Positions 1-6,788 of a stretch of 14,094 nt of DNA are shown one piece after another. Positions within the stretch are counted from its first letter, which is position 1. Each line of letters begins with the position of its first letter. The position numbers and the translations under genes were made by a program. The stretch spans positions 1 through 14,094 of the forward strand of contig CAKSPC010000053.1 of NCBI GenBank assembly GCA_934481445.1, written 5' to 3'. The notes under the pieces are model-generated. The model ran no database searches. It was given only the letters and a program-made list of their open reading frames with translations, and was not told the DNA's origin. Source of the DNA: an uncultured Oscillospiraceae bacterium. GTDB taxonomy: Bacteria; Bacillota; Clostridia; Oscillospirales; Ruminococcaceae.

Positions 1-1
1 G

Positions 2-2005
2 CGTATCCTGTTCTACACTGGTATCAACCACAAGATCGGTGAAACTCACGATGGTACTGCTACGATGGACTGGATGGCTCAGGAGCAGGAAAGAGGTATC
101 ACAATCACCTCTGCCGCTACCACAGCTTTCTGGAAGAATCACAGAATCAATATTATCGATACCCCCGGACACGTTGACTTCACAGTTGAAGTTCAGCGTT
201 CGCTCCGTGTCCTCGACGGTTCCGTTACTGTTTTCTGCGCAAAGGGCGGTGTAGAGCCTCAGTCAGAAACAGTATGGCGTCAGGCAGATAACTACCATGT
301 ACCCAGAATGGCTTATGTCAATAAGATGGATATCATGGGCGCAAACTTCTACAACGTTGTTGATATGATGCACGACAGACTCAAGTGCAACGCTGTTCCG
401 ATCCAGCTCCCCATCGGTGCTGAAGCGGATTTCCGCGGTATCATCGACCTCGTTGAGATGAATGCGGATATTTACTATGATGACCTCGGTAAGGATATGC
501 GCGTTGAGGAGATCCCCGCGGATATGCTCGAAAAGGCTCAGGAATACAGACAGAATCTTCTCGAGAAGGTTGCAGAGCTCGATGACGATCTCATGGAGAG
601 ATACCTTGAGAACGAGGGCGCTGACTTCACTTCCGAAGAGATCAAGCGCGTTATCCGTAAGGGTACAATTGATAACAAGTTCGTTCCTGTTATCTGCGGT
701 ACTTCTTACAGAAACAAGGGCGTTCAGAAGCTTCTCGACGCTGTTGTTGACTATATGCCTTCTCCTCTCGATATCCCCTCCATCAAGGGCGTTAACCCCG
801 AAACCGGCGAGGAAGAGGAAAGACACGCAGGCGACGATCAGCCGTTCTCCGCTCTTGCATTCAAGATCGCTACCGACCCGTTCGTTGGTAAGCTCTGCTT
901 CTTCAGAGTTTACTCGGGTTATGTTGAGGCAGGTACTTCCGTCCTCAACTCTGTAAAGGACAAGACCGAGCGTATGGGTCGTATCCTTCAGATGCACTCC
1001 AACCACAGACAGGACATCGATGCATGCCCCTGCGGCGATATCGCGGCAGTAGTTGGTACAAAGTACACCACCACTGGTGATACCCTGTGCGACGAAGATC
1101 ACCCCATCATCCTCGAGTCCATGGAGTTCCCCGAGCCCGTTATCGAGCTTGCTATCGAGCCCAAGACCAAGGCCGGTCAGGAAAAGATGGCAATTGCGCT
1201 CGCAAAGCTGGCTGAAGAGGATCCTACCTTCAAGACATGGACTAACCAGGAAACCGGTCAGACCATCATTGCAGGTATGGGTGAGCTTCACCTCGAGATC
1301 ATCGTCGACAGACTTCTCCGTGAGTTCAAGGTAGAAGCTAATGTCGGTGCTCCTCAGGTTGCTTATAAGGAAACTATCACCGGCGAAGCCGATGTTGATA
1401 TGAAGTACAAGCGCCAGTCCGGTGGTTCCGGTCAGTACGGTCACGTTAAGATCAGAGTTTCTCCGAATGAATCCGGTAAGGGTTACGAATTCAGCAACGA
1501 CGTTGTCGGCGGCTCTATCCCGAAGGAATTCATCCCTGCAGTAGATCAGGGTATTCAGGGCGCTCTGAACGCCGGTGTCCTCGCAGGTTATCCTGTTGTC
1601 GACATCAAGGTAAGCCTGTACGACGGTTCTTACCACGAGGTCGACTCGTCTGAAATGGCGTTTAAGATCGCCGGCTCCATGGCTATCAAGGAAGCTCTCA
1701 AGCAGGCACACTCCATCATTCTTGAGCCTATCATGAAGGTTGTAGTTGTCGTTTCCGAGGAATACATGGGCGACGTTATGGGCGACCTTTCTTCCCGTCG
1801 TGGTCAGATCCAGGGTATGGAAGCAAGAAACGGTTCCCAGCAGATCACTGCTCTGGTTCCGCTGTCCGAGATGTTCGGCTACTCCAACGACCTGCGTTCC
1901 AAGACACAGGGCCGTGGCCAGTATGTAATGGAGCCGCACAGCTACATCGAGGTTCCCAAGACCATCGCAGACGCTATCATGAGCAAGCGCAAGCAGGCTG
2001 AATAA
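2..2005 (+). CDS. fusA: Elongation factor G, 5'-truncated by window edge
   Basis: Translational GTPase that moves tRNA and mRNA through the ribosome after peptide transfer, and helps recycle ribosomes. The frame is open from the first bases, so the true start and the P-loop (GHIDAGKT type) lie upstream. The first visible residues (RILFYTG) match about residue 29 of typical EF-G. About 667 residues are visible out of a usual ~690-700. In visible numbering, switch I has RGIT (31-34), G3 is DTPGH (53-57), G4 is NKMD (107-110), and the G5 region reads CGTS (232-235) rather than the commoner GSA. Domains II-V follow without a break to a TAA stop. It is followed 128 bp later by tuf, the normal str operon order. 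No terminator separates them, so read-through into tuf is likely. The identification is secure. Only the missing N-terminus is unknown. Confidence 0.98.
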   Translation, partial: RILFYTGINHKIGETHDGTATMDWMAQEQERGITITSAATTAFWKNHRINIIDTPGHVDFTVEVQRSLRVLDGSVTVFCAKGGVEPQSETVWRQADNYHVPRMAYVNKMDIMGANFYNVVDMMHDRLKCNAVPIQLPIGAEADFRGIIDLVEMNADIYYDDLGKDMRVEEIPADMLEKAQEYRQNLLEKVAELDDDLMERYLENEGADFTSEEIKRVIRKGTIDNKFVPVICGTSYRNKGVQKLLDAVVDYMPSPLDIPSIKGVNPETGEEEERHAGDDQPFSALAFKIATDPFVGKLCFFRVYSGYVEAGTSVLNSVKDKTERMGRILQMHSNHRQDIDACPCGDIAAVVGTKYTTTGDTLCDEDHPIILESMEFPEPVIELAIEPKTKAGQEKMAIALAKLAEEDPTFKTWTNQETGQTIIAGMGELHLEIIVDRLLREFKVEANVGAPQVAYKETITGEADVDMKYKRQSGGSGQYGHVKIRVSPNESGKGYEFSNDVVGGSIPKEFIPAVDQGIQGALNAGVLAGYPVVDIKVSLYDGSYHEVDSSEMAFKIAGSMAIKEALKQAHSIILEPIMKVVVVVSEEYMGDVMGDLSSRRGQIQGMEARNGSQQITALVPLSEMFGYSNDLRSKTQGRGQYVMEPHSYIEVPKTIADAIMSKRKQAE

Positions 2006-2031
2006 TTTTTGCGGAATATTAAGAAAAACAC

Positions 2032-2060
2032 TTGATTTTTTCGTAGAAAACTGCTAAAAT
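2032..2060 (+). promoter_or_regulatory. Sigma-A promoter of tuf
   Basis: TTGATT (2032-2037), a 17-bp spacer, then TAAAAT (2055-2060). A TGC directly before the -10 gives an extended -10 (TGn). It lies in the fusA-tuf gap and would give tuf its own transcript on top of operon read-through, as expected for a very highly expressed gene. Assigned from sequence pattern only. Confidence 0.7.
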
Positions 2061-2083
2061 AATATTATAAAAAATAAGGGAAG

Positions 2084-2102
2084 CCTCCCCTTTTCGGGGA
2101 GG
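2084..2102 (+). promoter_or_regulatory. Hairpin in the tuf 5' leader
   Basis: CCTCCCC (2084-2090), a TTTTC loop, and GGGGAGG (2096-2102) form a perfect 7-bp GC-rich stem. No T-run follows, and it lies downstream of the tuf -10, so it is a leader structure and not a fusA terminator. The tuf ribosome binding site AAGGAGG (2119-2125, 8 nt before ATG) lies 16 nt further on. The left arm could also pair with that GGAGG. Confidence 0.6.
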
Positions 2103-2133
2103 ATCCCGATCACCTATTAAGGAGGACATACCA

Positions 2134-3372
2134 ATGGCAAAGGAACATTATAATTCCACCAAGCCCCACGTTAACATCGGTACCATCGGTCACGTTGACC
2201 ACGGTAAGACCACAACAACTGCTGCTATCACAAAGTGGCTGTCCCTTCAGGGCAAGGCTAAGTTCGAAGCATACGACATGATCGATAAGGCTCCCGAGGA
2301 GAGAGAGCGTGGTATCACAATCAACACCGCTCACGTTGAGTACGAGACCGATAAGCGTCACTACGCTCACGTTGACTGCCCCGGCCATGCTGACTATATC
2401 AAGAACATGATCACCGGTGCTGCTCAGATGGACGGCGCTATCCTGATCGTTGCCGGTACAGATGGTCCTATGGCTCAGACAAGAGAGCACATCCTGCTCG
2501 CTCGCCAGGTTGGCGTTCCGAAGATCGTTGTATTTGTAAACAAGTGCGATGACGTTGATGACTGCGAGTACGATGAGACAACAGGCGAGTACAAGAACTC
2601 CGAGATGCTCGAGCTGGTTGAGATGGATATCCGCGACGAGCTGACAAAGAACGGCTTTGACGGCGATGACACTCCCGTTATCTTCGGTTCTGCATACAAG
2701 GCTCTGAACTCTTCTTCCACAGATCCCAACGCTCCCGAGTACCACTGCATCAAGGAGCTCATGGACGCTGTTGACGAGTATATTCCTACTCCCGACCGCA
2801 AGGAAGACCAGCCCTTCCTGATGCCTGTTGAGGATACTATGACTATCACAGGTCGTGGTACCGTTGCTACCGGTCGTGTAGAGCGTGGCGTTGTTAAGGT
2901 TAACGATACTGTTGAGATCACAGGTCTTACCGAGGAGCCCAAGTCCACTGTTGTTACAGGTCTTGAGATGTTCAGAAAGACTCTGGACGAGGCAGTTGCA
3001 GGCTACAACATCGGTGCTCTGCTCCGTGGTATCACACGTCAGGATATCGAGCGTGGTCAGGTTCTCTGCAAGCCCGGTTCCATTCACCCCCACACCAAGT
3101 TCACCGGTCAGGTTTACGTCCTCAAGAAGGAAGAAGGCGGTCGTCATACTCCTTTCGTTTCCAACTACCGTCCTCAGTTCTTCTTCAGAACCACAGACGT
3201 TACAGGCGTAATCACACTGCCTGCTGACAAGGAAATGTGCATGCCCGGCGATAACGTTGTAATGGATGTTGAGCTTATCACTCCTATCGCTATCGAAGAA
3301 GGTCTGCGTTTCGCTATCCGTGAGGGTGGCAGAACCGTAGGTTCCGGCGTTGTTACAAAGGTTAACGCATAA
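2134..3372 (+). CDS. tuf: Elongation factor Tu (412 aa, enlarged G domain)
   Basis: GTPase that carries aminoacyl-tRNA to the ribosomal A site. All G motifs are visible: G1 GHVDHGKT (19-26), RGIT (59-62), DCPGH (81-85), NKCD (136-139) and GSAYKAL (185-191). The beta-barrel domains follow, with [14 protein letters not shown] and a C-terminal [13 protein letters not shown]. At 412 residues it is longer than the usual 394-400. The extra length is two insertions in the G domain. About 12 residues (near 144-156, acidic and Tyr-rich, [13 protein letters not shown]) follow the G4 motif. About 5 more residues (near 192-202) follow G5. The start is set by AAGGAGG at 2119-2125. The gene ends at TAA before a strong terminator. 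It is the last gene of the str operon. Confidence 0.98.
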   Translation: MAKEHYNSTKPHVNIGTIGHVDHGKTTTTAAITKWLSLQGKAKFEAYDMIDKAPEERERGITINTAHVEYETDKRHYAHVDCPGHADYIKNMITGAAQMDGAILIVAGTDGPMAQTREHILLARQVGVPKIVVFVNKCDDVDDCEYDETTGEYKNSEMLELVEMDIRDELTKNGFDGDDTPVIFGSAYKALNSSSTDPNAPEYHCIKELMDAVDEYIPTPDRKEDQPFLMPVEDTMTITGRGTVATGRVERGVVKVNDTVEITGLTEEPKSTVVTGLEMFRKTLDEAVAGYNIGALLRGITRQDIERGQVLCKPGSIHPHTKFTGQVYVLKKEEGGRHTPFVSNYRPQFFFRTTDVTGVITLPADKEMCMPGDNVVMDVELITPIAIEEGLRFAIREGGRTVGSGVVTKVNA

Positions 3373-3405
3373 TTGACCGATCGTAACGATCTACTCATAA
3401 ATAAG

Positions 3406-3433
3406 ACCGCTTCCCGAAAGGGGAGCGGTTTTT
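3406..3433 (+). terminator. Rho-independent terminator of tuf
   Basis: ACCGCTTCCC (3406-3415), a GAAA tetraloop, and GGGGAGCGGT (3420-3429) make a 10-bp stem with one G-T wobble, followed by TTTTT (3429-3433). It closes the fusA-tuf transcript. The minus-strand repressor gene ends 4 bp away, so the same hairpin may also slow transcripts from that side. The T-tract on the minus strand is poor (CTTATTT). Confidence 0.93.
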
Positions 3434-3436
3434 GTG

Positions 3437-3646
3437 TTATGTATTCATTTTCGGGTTTTCCGTCCTGCCGAGCAGGTAGTCGACGGATACGTTGTAGAAA
3501 TCGGCTAGGCGGATTAGGGTCTGCGTTGGAATGTCGCGCTCGCCGGTTTCGTAATATGAGTACGCACGCTGTCCGCAGAAAATTTTTTCGGCGACCTGCT
3601 TTTGCGTAAGCAATTCGCTATCGCGCAGGTATTTTAATTTGTACAT
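3437..3646 (-). CDS. Small Cro/CI-family (XRE) helix-turn-helix repressor, 69 aa
   Basis: A single-domain DNA-binding protein. Residues 14-38 (TQKQVAEKIFCGQRAYSYYETGERD) form the helix-turn-helix and following turn. LIRLADFYNVSVDYLLGR (45-62) is the usual end of this fold. There is no room for a separate sensor or dimerisation domain. Start ATG at 3646 is supported by GGAGG on the minus strand (3653-3657), 6 nt upstream. It is divergent from the membrane-protein gene at 3785, and the shared gap carries three copies of a 15-bp element. It is therefore inferred to repress that gene and perhaps itself. Its own promoter is not obvious: a TATAAT lies on the minus strand at 3680-3685, but no good -35 is seen. 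Fold is certain; targets are inferred. Confidence 0.9.
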   Translation of the reverse strand: MYKLKYLRDSELLTQKQVAEKIFCGQRAYSYYETGERDIPTQTLIRLADFYNVSVDYLLGRTENPKMNT

Positions 3647-3689
3647 TTTTTACCTCCGATTTTGTGTATTTGTAATAATATTATATTCT

Positions 3690-3704
3690 AGAACAAAATA
3701 GTCT
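3690..3704 (+). promoter_or_regulatory. Operator-like repeat, copy 1
   Basis: AGAACAAAATAGTCT, just upstream of the -35 of the membrane-protein promoter and upstream of the TATAAT facing the repressor gene. It is an imperfect dyad (AGA...TCT outer bases). It shares 14 of 15 bases with copy 3. Proposed binding site for the adjacent small repressor. Confidence 0.65.
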
Positions 3705-3705
3705 A

Positions 3706-3734
3706 TTGACTTGTTGACCATTTTGTGCTATAAT
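3706..3734 (+). promoter_or_regulatory. Strong sigma-A promoter of the small membrane-protein gene
   Basis: TTGACT (3706-3711), an exact 17-bp spacer, and TATAAT (3729-3734) with TGC before the -10 (extended -10). This is close to consensus at every position. Its spacer contains operator-like copy 2, and copies 1 and 3 flank it. That layout suggests a promoter that is strong by default and kept closed by a repressor. Confidence 0.85.
3715..3729 (-). promoter_or_regulatory. Operator-like repeat, copy 2 (inverted, in the promoter spacer)
   Basis: Read on the minus strand this is AGCACAAAATGGTCA, 12-13 of 15 bases shared with copies 1 and 3. It lies between the -35 and -10 boxes and touches the first base of the -10. 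A bound protein would block RNA polymerase directly. Its centre is 25 bp from that of copy 1 and 27 bp from that of copy 3. Confidence 0.65.
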
Positions 3735-3741
3735 AAAGCAA

Positions 3742-3756
3742 AGAACAAAATGGTCT
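3742..3756 (+). promoter_or_regulatory. Operator-like repeat, copy 3 (at the expected transcription start)
   Basis: AGAACAAAATGGTCT, starting about 8 bp after the -10, so it covers the expected +1. It matches copy 1 except for one A/G change. With copies 1 and 2 it gives the consensus AGnACAAAATrGTCw. Confidence 0.65.
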
Positions 3757-3784
3757 GAAAATAGAAATAGGAAGGTAATTAATT

Positions 3785-4195
3785 ATGAAGATTCCCTACG
3801 AAGCATTTCCGGAAGAGGCAAAAATGATTTATGACAAATCCAATAAACGCCGCAAGGTTTGGTTGATAATCAGTTGGGTTCTTATCATCATATTGTGTTT
3901 TTGTAATCTTGGCAAAGATTCTTCGCCTAATCTGTCTGCATTTCAAACCGCAATTGTTTCGATTATGATTGCCTTTTTGGTCGGCTCGATTCCGCTGGGA
4001 ATTGCACATACGGGTTTTATCTTTAAAAGATGTATCAGTCGCTTTTGGATACTTGGCTTTTTTCCTTGGTATCTCGCAGCGGCAGCTCTTCTGCTTTTCT
4101 ATCCGATTTTTGTTATAATAGACACAATTCTGTTTATTTTGAGAAAACCGGCTATATATCCGTTCGAGCATAAGGAAATATTGGATCTTATATAA
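3785..4195 (+). CDS. Small integral membrane protein of unknown function, 136 aa
   Basis: I do not recognise a family. A short charged N-terminus (1-24, ending in KRRK) leads into three long hydrophobic stretches, about residues 25-43, 53-75 and 87-118. The last is long enough for one long or two tightly packed segments. A short cytoplasmic-type tail ends EILDLI. There is no signal peptidase site and no lipobox. The start is set by AGGAAGG (3769-3775), 9 nt before ATG. The gene is visibly AT-rich next to the GC-rich cca, and it is paired with the divergent small repressor. The pair may be an acquired unit or a stress-response gene under tight repression. No dedicated terminator is seen; the inverted repeat at 4211-4252 is the only candidate. 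Confidence 0.75.
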   Translation: MKIPYEAFPEEAKMIYDKSNKRRKVWLIISWVLIIILCFCNLGKDSSPNLSAFQTAIVSIMIAFLVGSIPLGIAHTGFIFKRCISRFWILGFFPWYLAAAALLLFYPIFVIIDTILFILRKPAIYPFEHKEILDLI

Positions 4196-4203
4196 AAATC
4201 AAC

Positions 4204-4233
4204 TTGAAACATTCCCCCTTTCTGTGCTACAAT
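4204..4233 (+). promoter_or_regulatory. Sigma-A promoter of cca
   Basis: TTGAAA (4204-4209), an 18-bp spacer, and TACAAT (4228-4233) with TGC before the -10 (extended -10). The predicted transcript starts near 4240, only about 16 nt before the cca ATG, so its leader is very short. Confidence 0.7.
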
Positions 4234-4252
4234 AGTATCAGAGAGGGGGAAT
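4211..4252 (+). repeat. 13-bp inverted repeat across the cca promoter and ribosome binding site
   Basis: ATTCCCCCTTTCT (4211-4223) and AGAGAGGGGGAAT (4240-4252) are complementary at 12 of 13 positions, with one T-G wobble, and enclose 16 nt. The right arm contains the cca ribosome binding site (GAGGGGG, 6 nt before ATG). The left arm lies in the -35/-10 spacer. In mRNA starting upstream both arms are present and can pair. In mRNA from the cca promoter the left arm is absent. It may also act as a weak terminator for the upstream gene, as TTT follows the stem. Confidence 0.7.
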
Positions 4253-4255
4253 TTT

Positions 4256-5590
4256 ATGTTTATAATTCCCGATTACGTTCAGGCGATACTTGGCAGGTTG
4301 GAAGCAGCACACCACGAAGCCTACATTGTAGGCGGCTGCGTCCGCGACAGCATAATGGGCATGACGCCGCACGACTACGACGTCACCACGTCGGCGCTTC
4401 CGAATGAAACGGAGCAGATATTCAGCGATCACCGCGTCATCGAAACGGGGCTGAAGCACGGCACCGTGACCGTCCTTTCCGACGGAAATCCCATCGAAAT
4501 AACCACATTCCGCGTCGACGGGCAGTATAAAGACGGCCGCCATCCGCAGGACGTGACATTCACCACAAACATACGCGACGACCTGTCCCGCCGTGATTTC
4601 ACTATGAACGGCATTGCCTACAGCCCCGTCCATGGGAAAATCGACCCGTTCGGCGGGGAGGAGGACATCTCCCGCGGGCTAATCCGCTGCATCGGCGACC
4701 CCGACCGCCGCTTCGGCGAGGACGCGCTGCGTATCCTGCGGGGACTACGCTTTGCTTCCGTGCTCGGTTTCGAAATCGAGGAGAAAACCGCGCGGTCGAT
4801 ACGAAAAAACTACCCTCTGCTGAAAAACGTGTCCGCAGAGCGCATTTTCTGCGAGCTGAAACGGCTTCTGTGCGGCGAAAATGTCCTGAAAATCCTGCTG
4901 GAATTCCCCGAGATTTTCTCCGCGCTGATACCGCAGCTTGCCCCGACGGTCGGGTATGACCAAGGCTCCCGCTACCACAACAGCGACCTCTACACCCACA
5001 CCGCCCGCGCCGTCGCCGCCGCCCCATGCGACCCCGCAATGCGGCTCGCCATGCTGCTTCACGACATCGGGAAGCCCTCCTGCAGCAGCACCGACGAAAT
5101 CGGCGAGTGCCATTACTACGGCCACGCCGAAAAAAGCGCGCAGATCGCCGAGGATGTGCTGCGCGGGCTGAAATGCGATAACGCCCTCCGCGGGCGGGTG
5201 TGCGAGGTGGTGAAATTCCACGACATCCCCATTGAGATTTCCGAAAAATACATCCGCAGGCAGCTTTCGCGGCACGGCGCGGACAGGCTCGTCGACATCA
5301 TCCGAGCGCACATCGCCGACGACAGCGCCAAGCAGCCGTTTTGTCTGGAGAGAATACCCAAGTGGCAGCAGGCGATAGCTCTTGCGGAAAAAATAGCTGC
5401 CGAAACGCCCTGCGTGTCGCTGAAACAGCTTGCGGTGCGCGGCTCGGATTTAAGGGAGATAGTCCCGCCGTCCCCGAAAATGGGCGCGGTGCTTGAGAAG
5501 CTTCTGTCGGAAGTTATCGACGGCACACTGCCGAATGAGCGCGCGGCGCTGATGAAGCGGGCGCGGGAAATAGTTGACACGAAAAAGTAA
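4256..5590 (+). CDS. cca: CCA-adding tRNA nucleotidyltransferase with HD domain, 444 aa
   Basis: Adds or repairs the 3' CCA end of tRNAs, which is essential for charging. It is a class II enzyme of the poly(A) polymerase superfamily. Visible motifs: A, GGCVRD (26-31) with metal-binding acidic residues in HDYDV (39-43); B, RRDFTMN (112-118); D, EDALRILRGLRFA (155-167), the template-like site that selects C or A; then ERIFCELKRLL (195-205). An HD phosphohydrolase domain follows, with LLHDIGKP (267-274), YYGHAEKSA (287-295) and FHD (321-323), as in the longer bacterial form. CCA, CC-only and A-only enzymes cannot be separated by eye. CCA-adding is the default, as no second copy is visible. Transcribed from its own promoter with a very short leader. 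No clear terminator follows. Confidence 0.93.
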   Translation: MFIIPDYVQAILGRLEAAHHEAYIVGGCVRDSIMGMTPHDYDVTTSALPNETEQIFSDHRVIETGLKHGTVTVLSDGNPIEITTFRVDGQYKDGRHPQDVTFTTNIRDDLSRRDFTMNGIAYSPVHGKIDPFGGEEDISRGLIRCIGDPDRRFGEDALRILRGLRFASVLGFEIEEKTARSIRKNYPLLKNVSAERIFCELKRLLCGENVLKILLEFPEIFSALIPQLAPTVGYDQGSRYHNSDLYTHTARAVAAAPCDPAMRLAMLLHDIGKPSCSSTDEIGECHYYGHAEKSAQIAEDVLRGLKCDNALRGRVCEVVKFHDIPIEISEKYIRRQLSRHGADRLVDIIRAHIADDSAKQPFCLERIPKWQQAIALAEKIAAETPCVSLKQLAVRGSDLREIVPPSPKMGAVLEKLLSEVIDGTLPNERAALMKRAREIVDTKK

Positions 5591-5643
5591 TCATTTTTTC
5601 TCCGATTTTTTGTCGCAGACCTAATCTTTGTGAAAATTGCCTA

Positions 5644-5672
5644 TTGAAAACGATTTACATTTGGTGTATTAT
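5644..5672 (+). promoter_or_regulatory. Promoter of the LacI-family regulator gene
   Basis: TTGAAA (5644-5649), a 17-bp spacer, and TATTAT (5667-5672). The predicted start near 5679 leaves a leader of about 65 nt. The -35 overlaps a candidate LacI-type operator, which suggests autoregulation. Apart from this promoter, operator and ribosome binding site, the 155-bp gap after cca shows nothing clear. Confidence 0.7.
5645..5659 (+). promoter_or_regulatory. Candidate LacI/GalR-type operator
   Basis: TGAAAACGATTTACA: half-sites TGAAAA and TGTAAA (inverted) around CGA. This resembles LacI-family and cre-type sites (TGWAAnCGnTnWCA) but with one extra central base, so it is an odd-spaced dyad. It overlaps the -35 box. 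It could bind the protein encoded downstream or a CcpA-like regulator. Confidence 0.45.
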
Positions 5673-5733
5673 ATAAATATAGACCAATGAAATGACTGTG
5701 CGTTTTCATGAGTTATTCGCATGGTGACAGTAT

Positions 5734-5743
5734 GAGGTGATCC
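5734..5743 (+). promoter_or_regulatory. Extended ribosome binding site that fixes a TTG start
   Basis: GAGGTGATCC is a 10-base perfect complement to the 16S rRNA 3' end. It lies 2 nt before TTG (5746-5748), with the GAGG core 8 nt away. It rules out the in-frame GTG at 5737, which is inside this site. The protein then begins MNITIKDVAKAA, the standard N-terminus of the family. Confidence 0.85.
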
Positions 5744-5745
5744 TT

Positions 5746-6741
5746 TTGAATATTACGATAAAAGACGTGGCGAAGGCTGCGAATGTTTCCGTTGCGACGG
5801 TTTCGCGCGTTCTCAACAAAAAGACCAACGTTTCCGACGAAGCCGTGCAGGCGGTAAACCGCGCAGTCGAGCAGCTCGGCTACAGCCCCAATTTCCTCGG
5901 CCGCGACCTGCGCAAGAGCGAAACCAAGCGTATCCTCGCCATCATTGCTTCCACGGAGCAGAGCTTCTATTCCGAGGTGCTGCGCGGAATGCAGGACGCC
6001 GCATATGCGCAGGGCTACGATGTCCTTATCGCGACCACAAGGGACGACCCCGAACATGAAATGCACCTGCTCGGTATGCTGTTTTCAAAGGCAGTGGACG
6101 GTGCGGTGCTGCTCGCGCCGAAGCTTGACGGCGCCACCATTTCCGACCTTGCTAGGAAATATCAGCTTGCCATGTGCCTTGAGCGCATCGACGGCTGCGA
6201 CATCCTCTGCGTTACCATCGACAACGAGCGCGCGGGCTACGACGCGACGAATTACCTCATCAGAAAAGGCAGAAAGCGCATAGGCCTTATCACCACAAAG
6301 GCGAGAACACAGTCCTCCGTCGACCGCGAAAACGGGTACAGGCGCGCCCTTTCCGAGGCGGGCATTCCCTTCGACGAAGCCCTTGTTTATCAGGGAGGAT
6401 ATGACGCGGAAACAGGCACTGCAGGCTGCGAAACGCTGATGAAGCTCGACAACCCGCCGGATGCTATCTTCTCCATATCCGACACAATTTCGATAGGCGC
6501 CATGACCTACGCGATACAGCACGGCATAACCATCGGAAAGGATCTTCTGTTCTTCGGGTTTGACAACATCGCGTATTCGCATATGTTCATCCCGCGGCTT
6601 TCCACTGTGGAGCAGCCCTGCTATCTTCAGGGAAAGACGGTCATCGAAAAGCTTATCGCCAATATGAAATCCGACGCCAAGGACAAAACTACATATATGC
6701 TGCCGCATTCGCTTATATTGAGAGAATCCACGGGAGATTAA
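5746..6741 (+). CDS. LacI/GalR-family transcriptional regulator, 331 aa
   Basis: A sugar-responsive DNA-binding regulator. The N-terminal helix-turn-helix (ITIKDVAKAANVSVATVSRVLN, residues 3-24) is followed by the hinge region LGYSPNFLGRDLRKS and a periplasmic-binding-protein-like effector domain to the C-terminus (ending LPHSLILRES). Its general look is close to CcpA and DegA. The CcpA segment that binds HPr-Ser-P (YDIGAVAMRLL in Bacillus subtilis) reads YLQGKTVIEKLI here, so a strict CcpA role is doubtful. TTG is chosen as start because of the ribosome binding site at 5734-5743. It is transcribed alone, with a terminator directly after, and no transporter or catabolic gene is adjacent. The effector and regulon are unknown. 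Autoregulation through 5645-5659 is inferred. Confidence 0.9.
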   Translation: MNITIKDVAKAANVSVATVSRVLNKKTNVSDEAVQAVNRAVEQLGYSPNFLGRDLRKSETKRILAIIASTEQSFYSEVLRGMQDAAYAQGYDVLIATTRDDPEHEMHLLGMLFSKAVDGAVLLAPKLDGATISDLARKYQLAMCLERIDGCDILCVTIDNERAGYDATNYLIRKGRKRIGLITTKARTQSSVDRENGYRRALSEAGIPFDEALVYQGGYDAETGTAGCETLMKLDNPPDAIFSISDTISIGAMTYAIQHGITIGKDLLFFGFDNIAYSHMFIPRLSTVEQPCYLQGKTVIEKLIANMKSDAKDKTTYMLPHSLILRESTGD

Positions 6742-6761
6742 AAACATCTGACAACAGTTTG

Positions 6762-6788
6762 AAACCGCCCGATACAGGGCGGTTTTTT
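6762..6788 (+). terminator. Rho-independent terminator after the LacI-family gene
   Basis: AAACCGCCC (6762-6770), a 6-nt loop, and GGGCGGTTT (6777-6785) form a perfect 9-bp stem that runs into six T (6783-6788). The convergent spoIIR stop codon overlaps the last T. The same hairpin follows spoIIR on the minus strand with a short T-tract, so it may serve both genes. Confidence 0.93.

Noticed and set aside
263..1939. 558-codon open frame on the minus strand opposite fusA
   Set aside because: It mirrors the codon bias of fusA, has no ribosome binding site or recognisable domain, and would overlap an essential gene entirely. Shadow frame.
2110..3147. 345-codon open frame on the minus strand opposite tuf
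   Set aside because: Same cause: biased codon use of a highly expressed gene leaves the antisense frame open. No protein features support it.
3680..3708. Minus-strand promoter for the small repressor
   Set aside because: A TATAAT is present at 3680-3685 (minus strand), but the hexamer 16-18 bp upstream has almost no match to TTGACA and there is no extended -10. Not listed as a promoter.
5591..5625. T-rich stretch after cca as a terminator
   Set aside because: Runs of T are present, but the only stem is A-T pairs (GAAAAA/TTTTTTC). Too weak to call.
5746..6741. Naming the LacI-family protein CcpA
   Set aside because: Overall similarity is good, but the segment matching the CcpA HPr-contact helix is different, and many LacI-family paralogues look alike at this level.
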